A stretch of 64,000 bases of DNA, from positions 186,001-250,000 of the forward strand of contig JAJJXM010000060.1 in the NCBI GenBank assembly GCA_024516155.1. Reading direction: 5' to 3'. The translations under genes and the position numbers were made by a program. Numbering within the stretch: position 1 is the stretch's first letter; each line of letters begins with the position of its first letter. Below are positions 41,758 through 51,858 of this stretch, piece by piece. The stretch is from Pyronema omphalodes (taxonomy: Eukaryota > Ascomycota > Pezizomycetes > Pezizales > Pyronemataceae). The notes beneath the pieces are model-generated. The model was given only the letters and a program-made list of their open reading frames with translations, was not told the origin of the DNA and searched no databases.

Positions 41758-43356
41758 ACTCCTCCTCCTCCAGCCTTGTCTTCGTCTTGACCTCTGCCTC
41801 CTCCTTCCAGTATCTCCTCCTCTTGCTCTACGTTCCTGTTCCTGCCTACTGTCCTGAACACTGCGTACCTTGGACGTTCCCTCGAGCCTGTCCCGTTACA
41901 TCCCCGACCGCTGCGGCTATCACTCGGCTGCTCAAACGCACGGAAAAGGCGTGTGGGTTCGAAGCTGTCGAAAATGTTACAGTCCCCGACCGCTTTCGTC
42001 GCTTCCCCGTGGTGATCGCACCCAGGGCTGAAGCTGAAACCTTCGCCCGGAATTGGAGAAACCTCACGTCCACGACATGCATCTGGACAGATGGCTCTCA
42101 AATGAAGGGACATACGGGAGCGGGAGTAGTCCGCTACATCAACGGAGCCTTTCGTTCTTCCCAGCACTACTTGGGTCGTCATACGGAGGTTTTTGACGCT
42201 GAGCTCTACGCCATCTGGCGAGGGCTCAAGGAGTTCCATTCCAATCACTTCTGGGACCCCAACTCGAATACCAAAGCGATCGTATTTTCAGACGCCCAGG
42301 CTGCTCTCAAGCGTCTGGAGTCTGACACCCCCGGTCCCGGCCAAGAGCTTGCCAAACTTATCTCCCGCGAAGCCTACGACCTCCTCTTTGACTCCGGTAT
42401 CGACGTGGAATTCCATTGGATCCCGGGCCACAGCGATATCCCCGAAAACGAGGAAGCGGACCGAGTAGCTAAGGAAGCGTCGAAGCATCGATGCGATTCC
42501 CGTATGCTCAAACGGTGTGACGACCCAGTGTGTGCTGTTCCGGCGTGGGCTTCCCTGGCGCACCTCAACAGGATCGCAACGGAAACGACATCGACTATCA
42601 CTCGTCGTTGGATTAAGCAACAAACAGCGACCAGCCGTTCCTTCCGCCCCCGCCAAAAATGGGGAATCCGCCCCGAATTGGTCTCCCTCCCCAAACGCCG
42701 AGCAGCTGTGTTCCTTCAGCTTGCTTCAGGCCACGCTCTTATCGGCACCCATCTGGTGCGCGTTAAGAAAAAAGAGTCGGACCGCTGCTGGTGGTGCCAG
42801 TCGGAAAAAAGACAAACCAGAGGCCATCTGTTTGGAGAATGCCCCCGCTGGCGAAAGGAGTTCAAGGCGTTGAAAGAGGAGGTTGAGAGAATACGGGGAC
42901 GGAGGGGAAGGCCGAGAGGAAGGCTTAAGGTGGTGGATTTATTTAGGGACGATCGACTCACGAAAGCGATCTTGGAATTTTTATCTGCAACGGAGATAGG
43001 CAGAAGATATGTATAGGCATGGGCAGAAGGGCCAGGTGCTTGGAGGGCGAACTGTAAATTTTTTCATTACTTTTCTTTTGATGTTCACGATTTTTTCTTT
43101 TTGGTTATAAGAGGGGAAGGTGTGAGCGATACGGGGGACTGTCAGGTTTCGGCTGGGGTTAGGATTTTTTATTTCTTTTTGGTTGTTTCTTTATTTACTT
43201 ATCTTTTCCGGGGACGTCACGGGGAGCAGGAGATTGGGGAGCCTCTTTAGGTGGTCTCGGCCACGAGGACAGGAAAAACGGCTCTAGTTTCCCGCATAGG
43301 CCTTAAAGGCCTCGAACGGTGTATGATTAAAATCAAATCAAATCAAATCAAATCAG
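41758..43356 (+). mobile_element. 5'-truncated Tad-like LINE
   Basis: It contains the RNase H and C-terminal zinc-knuckle end of ORF2 and a 3' UTR with the palindrome-like GGCCTTAAAGGCC, and it terminates in an (AAATC)-type tail at 43328-43355. Reverse transcriptase and endonuclease are missing. The 3' UTR is shared with the fragment at 51261-51450. Confidence 0.8.
41787..43016 (+). CDS. LINE ORF2 C-terminal part: RNase H and zinc knuckle (truncated)
   Basis: This is a 409-aa open frame. RNase H catalytic positions are visible in order: Asp in CIWTDGSQMKG, Glu in VFDAELYAIWRG, Asp in AIVFSDAQAAL, and the HWIPGHSDI...NEEADRVAKEA end. A CCHC-like motif follows, CWWCQSEKRQTRGHLFGECP, and then a Leu/Arg-rich tail. 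This combination is typical of Tad/I-clade fungal LINEs. The first about 45 codons are pyrimidine-rich and may derive from the adjoining LTR rather than the LINE. The remaining frame is intact, which argues for a fairly young insertion. Confidence 0.85.
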   Translation: MTSASSFQYLLLLLYVPVPAYCPEHCVPWTFPRACPVTSPTAAAITRLLKRTEKACGFEAVENVTVPDRFRRFPVVIAPRAEAETFARNWRNLTSTTCIWTDGSQMKGHTGAGVVRYINGAFRSSQHYLGRHTEVFDAELYAIWRGLKEFHSNHFWDPNSNTKAIVFSDAQAALKRLESDTPGPGQELAKLISREAYDLLFDSGIDVEFHWIPGHSDIPENEEADRVAKEASKHRCDSRMLKRCDDPVCAVPAWASLAHLNRIATETTSTITRRWIKQQTATSRSFRPRQKWGIRPELVSLPKRRAAVFLQLASGHALIGTHLVRVKKKESDRCWWCQSEKRQTRGHLFGECPRWRKEFKALKEEVERIRGRRGRPRGRLKVVDLFRDDRLTKAILEFLSATEIGRRYV

Positions 43357-46300
43357 ACTCGAGAGTAACTGTGTGGACGGTCAGTGATGATTAACTCTAG
43401 TAGATATGAGATTAGAAGGGTTGACCGTATATCCTGAAGCTTTCCGTTACCAGATCTCAGGATCCCCGCAACGTCCGATGTTTTGTCGCTATGTACTCGG
43501 TTCAGTTTTTATCCATGGTCCATTATAAGATACAGAGGTACTTGCGCAATCCAAAAGATGTAAGAGAATATACATAGCTTGTTCAGGTGGTGCGCTGCGT
43601 GCCGATTTCGCATGACTTCAGGAGGCCTGGTGGGCGGCGGATACTTGCAGCAATGCTGATGGCCGCTCCGGAAGCCCTCTAAAGCTGTACAATCGGCAGT
43701 GTTTGCCACAGCCGCATCATTTTGATTGTTTGTGCGGATAGATGTTTTCTTTGTCAGCCAATTAGCAGTCGCGTTGTGCATGAACTGAGAGTTTTCATCC
43801 ATGCCCTAACCCCCCGCAACAAGGGGGAAGCCCACACAAATTTTGTATCCCCTCAACAAGAAAGCACTCCATTCTGACTTCTTTTACTCCTACACTCCTT
43901 CATCTTCCATTCCCTTTATTCTTATCCGACGACAACCTCTTAATCCAACTTTGGATACATTTCTCTTGTTAATCCGACTACGGATCAATCCCCCTTTCTT
44001 CTCCTTCGCCTTCTCTTTTCTTCTCAAAGGTATGATTGAACCATTATTCTCGCGTCTTTCCCTTCCTTTCATCGACCTCCATCGTCAAATTCTGGAGACA
44101 AAGTCCCCTCCGTTAACTTTTCGACAGACTCTCTCCCGTTAATTGAGTATCAAACTGGAGGCACAGGGACAAGAGCGTACAGATACAACTTCTCGTTAAG
44201 TTACAAGTTGTATCACCCTGCAAATCCAGTTTGCTATATCAATGCAGATACAAGAGGACCAAAGGGTTGGTGCAGGAGACATTGAAGCCTGGAGGTAACG
44301 CAACGACTATGCGTTCGTGTGCATGCATGTTTGCTAGCCTCTAGGAACCCAGACGGTAAGTAGCACTATAACCCTCCACGAAACAGTATCATATGATTAT
44401 CTGTTCGAGAGTTCCAAGCTTGCACAGAATTTTAGCTAACGTTCCTTCTTTAGGATCCTATGAGAAAACTCAGCCCACTTCGTTTCTGATTGCGGTTCCA
44501 GGTCTCGAAGATCAAACAATGAATGTAAATCATGCCCCCATTCTTTTGCGTTCAGGTAGCTAATGTACTACAAAAGTACCACCAAGATGGTGATAAGAAA
44601 CTCAGCCAGCTATTGATTGGGCCTCTTTGGCTGCCCGGTGAATATGCAGCGTGTGTATGAGGTAAGTCTAATGGTTGAAACTTGATGTAAATTGAAATGA
44701 TACTAATGATGATGAATAGCACGCGGCAAAGCCTCTGGGCACATTCCGCATTGAATAGCCGCCGACGATAGTCATACCTATTACCGTCCGGAGACACTAC
44801 ACCTCTTAGCACCGGGATGAGTAGTTTTCCAATTTGATTTACGCATCAGGGCCCTCCACAACAACTTAGCTTGCAAATTTCCTGTCGCTGTCATAGTTGG
44901 TAAGCGGATATCTGATTATAGTTTGATATCGTTAATTGATCCTAATATTTATGTTTAATAGGAAACAAATGCTCCAGCATTCAAACGCGGGTTCCACACC
45001 GCTACAATGTCCTTGACTGGTTCAAGGTTACACATTCGTAGGCGGAGAGGGAGTCGGGAATCGCACTCGGATCTCATACGATGGAAGTTCCGGTATGAAA
45101 AACTAAACTTCACAAGCACGAGGTGGTGAGCTCGTGCAGAAGTCATGCCAAACAAACTAAGGATGGTTGAGGATACCTGCAGGGCATGCGGGCAAAATTC
45201 CCCGCATATCTACAGAAACAGTTTTATCTGTTTTAATGAGGCTGCCGTCTTTTTTCTTCCAGGTATGTTCCATTGAACTACTATAATTAACTATATGCTA
45301 AAAGTCTTCCGATAGTTGCGCGACCTCGGTTTCCAGGACGCCGGGACGACCAACCTCCAGTACACCGGGGAGTTTGTTGGAAGATTGCCAAGAGCAGGCA
45401 ATGCAGCTTGTCGTAACACGGTCCTTGAGTTTGCTCGAGATAAACCTCAAGGGGGACAAAGTGGGGTATCAAACAGGACATGATAAGGAGGATGAGAACA
45501 ACGGACTTTTCTACTTACTAGATCATGCTTCCTCTCTCTGTATCGTCATCATTATCTACAATATAACCGTCAATCTCTCCCTGTCCTTTGTCACGGAGTT
45601 TTTGAACGCAGAGTCTCCCGAATGGAAGAAGCACATACATTTATGCATGGAGCGTGTCGAACCATAAAGGTAGGTTTCACTCCCCCAAATCACTTATTAT
45701 GCTCAGATAGTTAACTTATTACAACAGTAACACCAAGATGGTGAGAAGGGGCTTGGTCCCACTGTTTGCTTGGAAGTCCAGTCGAAATGAATTTCAGAGT
45801 CAAGAAAACCGCAAATTCGAAGGTTTATGTGACTTATACGTGAAGGTGGAGGTTCCACATTGGGTATATCTCTGTCAGTAGAATGCGTACACTTAGATCA
45901 TTATAGCTTTCAATCAAAAGTGTTCTCCATCTCAATTTGATCTTTCCCTCTTTCGTTCAACAGTGAGCAATGTAATTTAATCCTTGAATCTACTGTGTAG
46001 TGACGTCTCCTTAAGTACGGGCGGGTTCGTAGAGTAAATGAGATGAACCAAGTAATAAATGTCATATGAAAGATGGAACAGGGAGAGGATATTTAACGGA
46101 CATTCCATTCGACTTTTTCAAAAAATTTCTCTGTGATTTCTTTTTCTAAGGGCTTCAATCATACCATCCTTCCTATATTCCCCCTGATCAAGTTGCCGAG
46201 ATATATGCGAACATTGTAATATCTTCTGAATTGCCGTTGAAGTTACCCAGGCGGCCCACTCATATGGCTTACCAACCTCTGCCTCGCTCAAAATTTAGGA

Positions 46301-47096
46301 TAGCCTCGAGCTGTCGACCGCTCATCCTGAAATAGGGAAGACGCTGTCATTCGTGTACCGGTGCCCCTTCATTCTTTCACGAGCCTCTCAATTTTCTTCT
46401 TCAGTGCTAGAATCTGGCATTTCCAAGCTTGGAATCCCCCAAAAAGATATCCGCAAGTTTAATTTAGACCGAAATGGCAGCGTTAGCAAGTGTCTATCCC
46501 CGTCTTCATGATCCGGATGAGATGGGTTCCGATCAAGATGTAACAAGAGTCCAGCTCGATAAAGACCGCCGCATAACAATTTGGAGGTTTCTGGAATGCC
46601 TTGTTGATTCCCCATTTCTGCAACTTCGTTTTCTTGGCGCTAATTAGTGATATGTACGGACGTGAAGTGATAGATTATGATTCTGATGACGTCAGCAGAC
46701 CGTTGATGTTTTTTATTATGATTCGCATCATTACTGACTTTAAAATATTCACAAGTATAAATAGCAATTAAAATCTTCCTTCATTCTATGTTAATTATTT
46801 CTTTTATTAGCATGGTATCACGATAGAATTCCACAGAACAAAGAATCCGCCCTTTAACCCTCAATTCCCGCAGCTAAGGTGAGCACCCGCTTGAGCCTCA
46901 TACCTCGCTATCTTGGCACACGTCGTATTCGCTTACCTGTTTGCACATATTACAACATAGCAGCTTGTGCCTTTCGCTTGTCTGGCTTGTCTCCCTTGTC
47001 GCCATCTCCGTCACCTACGCTACATCAGCCGCTCATTCTCATACGCGTTTAACACGTCGAACACGCTCAACACTTCACAAATCACACAACAACACA
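43357..47096. other. gene-poor intergenic region
   Basis: I find no recognisable gene. Short segments around 44556-44600 and 45711-45745 resemble each other (TACAA-AAGTA-ACCAAGATGGTGA), possibly remnants of an old duplication. A pyrimidine-rich promoter-like tract is at 43990-44030. Just upstream of the SAP-domain gene, GTGAGC near 46879 and ACATAG at 46956-46961 could bound a 5' UTR intron. Confidence 0.45.
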
Positions 47097-48971
47097 ATGG
47101 CACTCGACCCAGATAATTTAATGTCATTAAAAGTGACTGAGCTCCGCGCTGAGCTAAAGAAAAGAGGTCTACCGGCTACGGGTTTGAAACAGGCATTGGT
47201 GGATAGATTGAGAGAGGATTTGGTAAAAGAGGAATCCAAGGTCGAGGAAGAGGAGGAGAACGGGGAAGAGGACGCTGATGGTGAGGATGAGGAGACGGAG
47301 GCCACACCAGAGGAAGTAAAGACGGAGGTTGATCAAGAACAAACACGAGAGGAAACGACAACTAAAGAAGCGACACCAGAGGTAGCAGAGGAAGCGACGC
47401 CCGTAGTTGCAACACCAGAGGTAACCGAGGAATCGACACCAGCAGTAGCAACGCAAGAGGTAGTTGAGGAAGCGACGCCAGCAATAGCAACACCAGAGGT
47501 AGCTGAGGAGGCGACATCGGAAAAAGCTGAGAAGGAGGTTGAACACGATGCGACACCCGCCATGGAACCACCCGCCGAGGAAGCAGCCGTCAAAGAAACA
47601 CCAATCGCCGAACCACAGCAGCAGCAGGAGCAAGAGACTCAGCAGGAGACGTTGGAACCTACAAATGACGTGACAATGGACGACGCGCCAGCTGCGACGT
47701 CACAAAAGGTCCAAGAACAGCAAGCTCCGGAAGCTGTACTTCCTACACCGCCAGGGCAGGAGACACCTGCGCCCGTTGATGTCAAAGAGGCAGTACAGGT
47801 TAACAAAGAAGAGAATGAAGCAAAAGATGAGCCTGCTCAGGAGGGCGAGGAAGATATCAGGAAAGAATTGAAACATGCAGAGCCTGAACAACTCCCCACA
47901 GCTCCTTCGGACAAGCCGACATTAATTTCCACCGAGCCCGCCCCCGAAAAAGTCTTGACCACCGACCAAATTCCCCCCATACCCGCACCCGATGCAATGG
48001 ACGTCGACCCGGCCGACACCCTAAAGCGCAAGCGACGATCCGGCAGTCCGGTTCCTGGAACTGTATCTCCTACTACCAAAAAGGCGCGCCCAGATAACGC
48101 TCCTGTACCTCCCCGAAATCGTGACGCAAGATTCAAGGGCCTATTCAACGATACCACACCTGCACCAGAAGCCGATAGAGAAGCTGAAGATGACGACGAG
48201 GCCCCAATTGAACCCGCAATTCATCCGGCTACTAAAGCTGTCTACATCTCCAACCTTATTAGGCCGCTACAGGAACATGCGCTCAAGAGCCATGTGTTAG
48301 CCCTGGCTTGCAGGGATCAGGAGCCAGAAGAGGGATTGATTGAGAGATTCTTTTTGGACTCGGTTAAGAGTCATGCTTTTATTATTTTCTCAAATCTGAC
48401 GGCGGCAAATAGAGTTCGTGTTGGCATACATAATAAGATCTTTCCACCAGAGAAGCATAGGAAACCCCTTTGGGCGGACTTTGTACCGGAAGAAAGTGTG
48501 CCAGAATGGATTGAGAGAGAACAGAGTAGGGGAATGTCGACGAGATGGGAGGTCATTTACGACAAGGTTGGTGGGGAGGTGGTTGCGGAACTTGCCGAGC
48601 TGGGCACGGCTGGTAAGGCTGTAAGGGGACGGCTGGCAGATAGAATTGGAAGTCTTGATGCTGGTTCAGGCGCTGGAAGAAGTCGAGGTAGTATTGATTT
48701 ACTTAATGCGCCAACTGGCCCTCGGAGGGGAAGTGATGGTATGTTTTACTCTATCTCAATGGCTTTCAAAGGATGTCAGCTAATATTATTTACAGCACCG
48801 GCAGAAGCTACTCATAAACCGACAGAGAAGCGTGGTCCGATTGTGATGAATTTGGACCAGCTGTTCAGGAGTACTACAACTAAACCAAAGTTGTATTACC
48901 TACCGGTGGATGAGAAGATAGCTCTTGAACGACTGGCTAAGCAGGGTCGGGATGCAAAGGGGAGAATTTAA
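47097..48971 (+). CDS. SAP-domain, RSB-motif protein (Acinus-like RNA processing factor)
   Basis: I infer exons 47097-48738 and 48796-48971, giving 605 aa. The 57-bp intron is a multiple of three and in frame, so an unspliced read would not be interrupted; GTATGT, GCTAAT and TTACAG mark it. Residues 11-43 are a SAP domain (LKVTELRAELKKRGLPATGL), a nucleic-acid-binding motif. Then come a long acidic, Thr/Glu-repeat region (ATPEV.EE units, about 95-165), a short basic KRKRRSG, an RRM-like fold from about 378 to 470 (KAVYISNLIRPLQ), and near 564-590 an RSB-type motif (LDQLFRSTTTKPKLYYLP). SAP plus RRM plus RSB is the layout of Acinus, which binds RNPS1 and SAP18 in the ASAP complex. Nuclear RNA processing is therefore the likely role. 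The start is the first ATG after the leader. Confidence 0.8.
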   Translation: MALDPDNLMSLKVTELRAELKKRGLPATGLKQALVDRLREDLVKEESKVEEEEENGEEDADGEDEETEATPEEVKTEVDQEQTREETTTKEATPEVAEEATPVVATPEVTEESTPAVATQEVVEEATPAIATPEVAEEATSEKAEKEVEHDATPAMEPPAEEAAVKETPIAEPQQQQEQETQQETLEPTNDVTMDDAPAATSQKVQEQQAPEAVLPTPPGQETPAPVDVKEAVQVNKEENEAKDEPAQEGEEDIRKELKHAEPEQLPTAPSDKPTLISTEPAPEKVLTTDQIPPIPAPDAMDVDPADTLKRKRRSGSPVPGTVSPTTKKARPDNAPVPPRNRDARFKGLFNDTTPAPEADREAEDDDEAPIEPAIHPATKAVYISNLIRPLQEHALKSHVLALACRDQEPEEGLIERFFLDSVKSHAFIIFSNLTAANRVRVGIHNKIFPPEKHRKPLWADFVPEESVPEWIEREQSRGMSTRWEVIYDKVGGEVVAELAELGTAGKAVRGRLADRIGSLDAGSGAGRSRGSIDLLNAPTGPRRGSDGMFYSISMAFKGCQLILFTAPAEATHKPTEKRGPIVMNLDQLFRSTTTKPKLYYLPVDEKIALERLAKQGRDAKGRI

Positions 48972-49447
48972 GTGGGGAGAATGAGGATTCCGCTTTTGGA
49001 GATGAGGGGAAATAATGTGCAGAGGCTCATTGTTTTAATTGTTATTTTCATCCCCATTTTTTTTAGATATCAACGGGACGGAGGGGGTTTTGTTGTAATG
49101 TGTTTTTGTTATTATTGCGACTGAACGCTACAGTTCCGCAAATCACGAGTTTTGATATCCTTTATTTTGTATTTTACCACCACCACGAGTTAATTAATGG
49201 CGGACCCACTCTACGGGTATTGTAACTGTTTGTCCTCTCCTCCCCGGTGATCTTCGGAATAAATAAGGTGGGGCACACGTTGTCGTTAACCGCCACCAAC
49301 CGAGATCTCGGCAACCCGTTCCCGCCTCATCATGTGTCTTGCCAACCCTCACGCTTTTTTAACGTTAGGCTTCCCCACTACGCCATACCCTCTACTTTCG
49401 TTTCGCACCCCACCAACCACCACCGACGCCGTACTATCACCACAACA
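48972..49447. other. intergenic region before ETF-beta
   Basis: This is a 476-bp tandem spacer carrying the 3' UTR of the SAP gene and the ETF-beta promoter. The last 60 bp are CAC/ACC-rich. I see no other feature. Confidence 0.55.
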
Positions 49448-50261
49448 ATGAGCAACCTCCGTATCCTCGTCCCCATCAAGCGTGTCCTCGACTATGCGAT
49501 CAAGCCACGCATCGCCGCCTCCGGCAAGGCCATCGATCTCACCGGCCAGAAAATGAGTCTTAACCCATTCGACGAGCTTTCCATCGAAGCCTCTGTACGA
49601 TTACGCGAAGCCCACGGAGCGCGTATCAGCGATATATTGGCCTTCTCCGCAGGTCCTACCAAGTCTCAGGACGCGTTGAGAACTGCTATGGCTATGGGAG
49701 CTGACCGCGGTCTTCTTGTCGACACCAACAATGAGCTAGAGCCTCTTGCCGTTGCCAAGATCTTGAAGAAGGTTGTCGAGAAGGAGAATATCAACTTGGT
49801 TATCTTAGGAAAACAGTCAATTGATGATGATGCTGGACAGACTGGACAGATGTTGGCTGGACTTTTGGGTTGGGGACAGGCTACGCAGGCGGCGGAAATC
49901 GAGTTGAAGGATGATGTTGTTAAGGTCGTCAAGGAGGTCGATGGTGGAACTGAGACTGTCCAGGGAAAGCTTCCTATGGTTGTTACTACTGATCTTAGAC
50001 TTAACGAACCCCGTTATGCAAGCTTGCCGAATATTATGAAGGCGAAGAAGAAGAAGTTTGACAAAGAGACTTTGGAGAGCTATGGTGAGGGCCTTGAGGG
50101 AAGATTGGAGATCTTGGAGGTTTCCGGTGAGTGCTATGGTTCCTGGGAAATGAGAGCTGCTGATAACGTTGGTCATAGAGCCCCCGCCACGACAGGGCGG
50201 TGGAAAGGTCGAGGATGTCTCGGGTTTGGTCGGAAAGCTAAAGGAGTTGGGCGCTATCTAA
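49448..50261 (+). CDS. electron transfer flavoprotein subunit beta
   Basis: I infer exons 49448-50126 and 50179-50261, giving 253 aa, the normal size. ETF-beta binds AMP, pairs with the FAD-carrying alpha subunit in the mitochondrial matrix, and passes electrons from acyl-CoA dehydrogenases to ETF-ubiquinone oxidoreductase. It opens with LRILVPIKRVLDYAIKPR, has the conserved LGKQSIDDDAGQTGQM near residue 117, and the signature TDLRLNEPRYASLPNIMKAK around 181-200, which includes the dehydrogenase recognition loop. The 52-bp intron (GTGAGT...CATAG) restores the expected C-terminus VEDVSGLVGKLKELGAI. Reading through the intron would give an unrelated longer tail. The ATG at 49448 fits other ETF-beta proteins, which lack a long presequence; codons upstream are leader. 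Confidence 0.95.
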
Positions 50262-50980
50262 GCGTCAAATGCACTACTGTACAAATATTGCGTTTGAATA
50301 GACTGGGGATTCCCAATTGGGAATCGGATATGGATTTTTTTGCTATGGATACTGCTACTGTCTTACGCTCGCTCATGCATTGACTCTTTTACAGATTTGG
50401 TAAAACCAGGTGAAATTTAGTGATCAATACTCCGGTGGACGTCGATTTAAGCCTTCAATTTCTTCAATTCAGCACCCACATTAATTCTGAGCCAGCACAA
50501 ACAAACTCACGTGCCCATCTACATATCCACACTCTTCCTACCCACCCCACCAACATCATATCTCACTCGCCCAGTTTCCAAGTACCCCAGAAAAGCCACC
50601 ACATAATCCCCTCGAATTCCCCATTAAACCAGATATACCCCCCAAACCCCATCACAAAAGCCTCCCAGACTACATTACCCTTCTCTTCCCTTCCCAATTC
50701 CCCTTCTCCTCACCGAGACTTATCAACTTTCCAACTCCCAACTCAACTCCCTAGCCCAACTCCTCCACACATAATTCATCCTTCATCCTTCCTCCTTCGT
50801 CATTTATTGATTTATTGATCACTTCTAACCATTACTATTCAATAAATTGAATCGTTATACAGTCTATTGCGGTGGAGATAGAGGTATGTAAGGGGGTAGT
50901 CATGCATGGAGAGATACAGGTGGGGACAGACATGTCGCTATATGTTGTGGTGGATAGACTGGTAGAAGATGTAGGATAAT
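50262..50980. other. intergenic region downstream of ETF-beta
   Basis: It is pyrimidine- and C-rich (ACCCC, TTCCC words) without a convincing ORF. It leads into the 10-bp minisatellite. Confidence 0.5.
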
Positions 50981-51260
50981 GGAGGATAGTGGAGGATAGT
51001 GGAGGATAGTGGAGGATAGTGGAGGATAGTGGAGGATGGTGGAGGATGGTGGAGGATGGTGGAGGATGGTGGAGGATGGTGGAGGATGGTGGAGGATGGT
51101 GGAGGATGGTGGAGGATGGTGGAGGATGGTGGAGGATGGTGGAGGATGGTGGAGGATGGTGGAGGATGGTGGAGGATGGTGGAGGATGGTGGAGGATGGT
51201 GGAGGATGGTGGAGGATGGTGGAGGATGGTGGAGGATGGTGGAGGATGGTGGAGAATAGT
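50981..51260. repeat. 10-bp minisatellite GGAGGATGGT, about 28 copies
   Basis: The unit is exactly 10 bp without phase shifts over 280 bp. The first five or so units are GGAGGATAGT, the bulk are GGAGGATGGT, and the last is GGAGAATAGT. Both strands stay open in all frames, which creates spurious MVEDGGGW and HHPPPSST ORFs. It ends exactly where a LINE 3' terminus begins. Confidence 0.95.
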
Positions 51261-51450
51261 TTTGTTTTAATCATACACCACTCGAGGCCTTGAAGGCCTA
51301 CGTGGGACGAAAGAAAAAAAAACCTGTGGCCAAGGCCACCTAAGGAGGCTCCCCCATTTCCTGTGTCCAAAAATAACTTCTCTAGAAATAATCACCATGC
51401 CCCCTGGAAAGATAAACATAACGTAAAAGAAAAAAAAACACATAAGAAAA
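51261..51450 (-). mobile_element. 3' UTR fragment of the Tad-like LINE (inverted)
   Basis: The reverse complement matches about 43180-43335: GGGGAGCCTC-TTAGGTGG, GTAGGCCTT-AAGGCCTCGA and GTGTATGATTAAAA are shared in order. The LINE tail (GATTAAAACAAAACT) abuts the minisatellite. Upstream LINE sequence is absent, so it is a short 5'-truncated copy. Confidence 0.75.
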
Positions 51451-51858
51451 AAGAAGAAAAAACATCAATGAAGGGTGATGGTTAGTAATGGTGGAAGTGG
51501 GGTTTTAAAAGACGGTGGTTCTTTGACAGAGACTGCTAGATATATGTCACAGATTCACTTGTCTGGCTGGGGCGTAACAGCTGTTATAAATCTTCGCTAT
51601 TGCCGTAGAATAACTTTGAGAAAGAACGCCATCCTCGATTGAAAACAAAAACCTTGAACGGAGGCATAGAACATGATGAAAGAAAGACACTCAATCTCGT
51701 TCCCTTATCTATACCCCAATAATTTCCACTTATTTCTTACTCATGTCCCACCTATCCTCTGCCATATTCCTCACTTAACTATACCCCTCGTCCCTCCTCT
51801 CCTGCACTCATAACATTTATCCCGAAGATTCACCAATCCGATGGGTAATCCGAGCTCC
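51451..51858. other. intergenic region
   Basis: It is AT-rich and contains the 3' UTR of the membrane protein gene on the minus strand. I see nothing else. Confidence 0.5.

Noticed and set aside
41787..41914. First about 40 codons of the LINE ORF as real LINE protein
   Set aside because: This part is a pyrimidine-rich Leu/Tyr/Ser string next to an LTR end, and RNase H similarity begins only later. I keep the frame in the feature but do not claim the N-terminus.
43843..44142. Possible small gene with Phe/Leu-rich product
   Set aside because: The sequence is a pyrimidine-rich tract typical of promoters; no homology or splice context supports coding.
46941..47096. Signal-peptide-like N-terminal extension of the SAP-domain protein
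   Set aside because: It starts at a non-ATG codon, probably lies over a 5' UTR intron, and a secretion signal makes no sense before a SAP domain.
47075..47633. Minus-strand Ser- and Leu/Cys-rich ORFs over the SAP gene
   Set aside because: They are antisense shadows of the Glu/Thr/Ala repeat region.
49247..49447. N-terminal extension of ETF-beta and a longer unspliced C-terminus to 50383
   Set aside because: The extension lacks a plausible start and similarity. The C-terminal read-through crosses a clear GTGAGT...CATAG intron whose removal gives the conserved ETF-beta end.
50900..51370. ORFs rich in MVEDGGGW or HHPPPSST
   Set aside because: They are translations of the 10-bp minisatellite; all frames are open because of the repeat composition.
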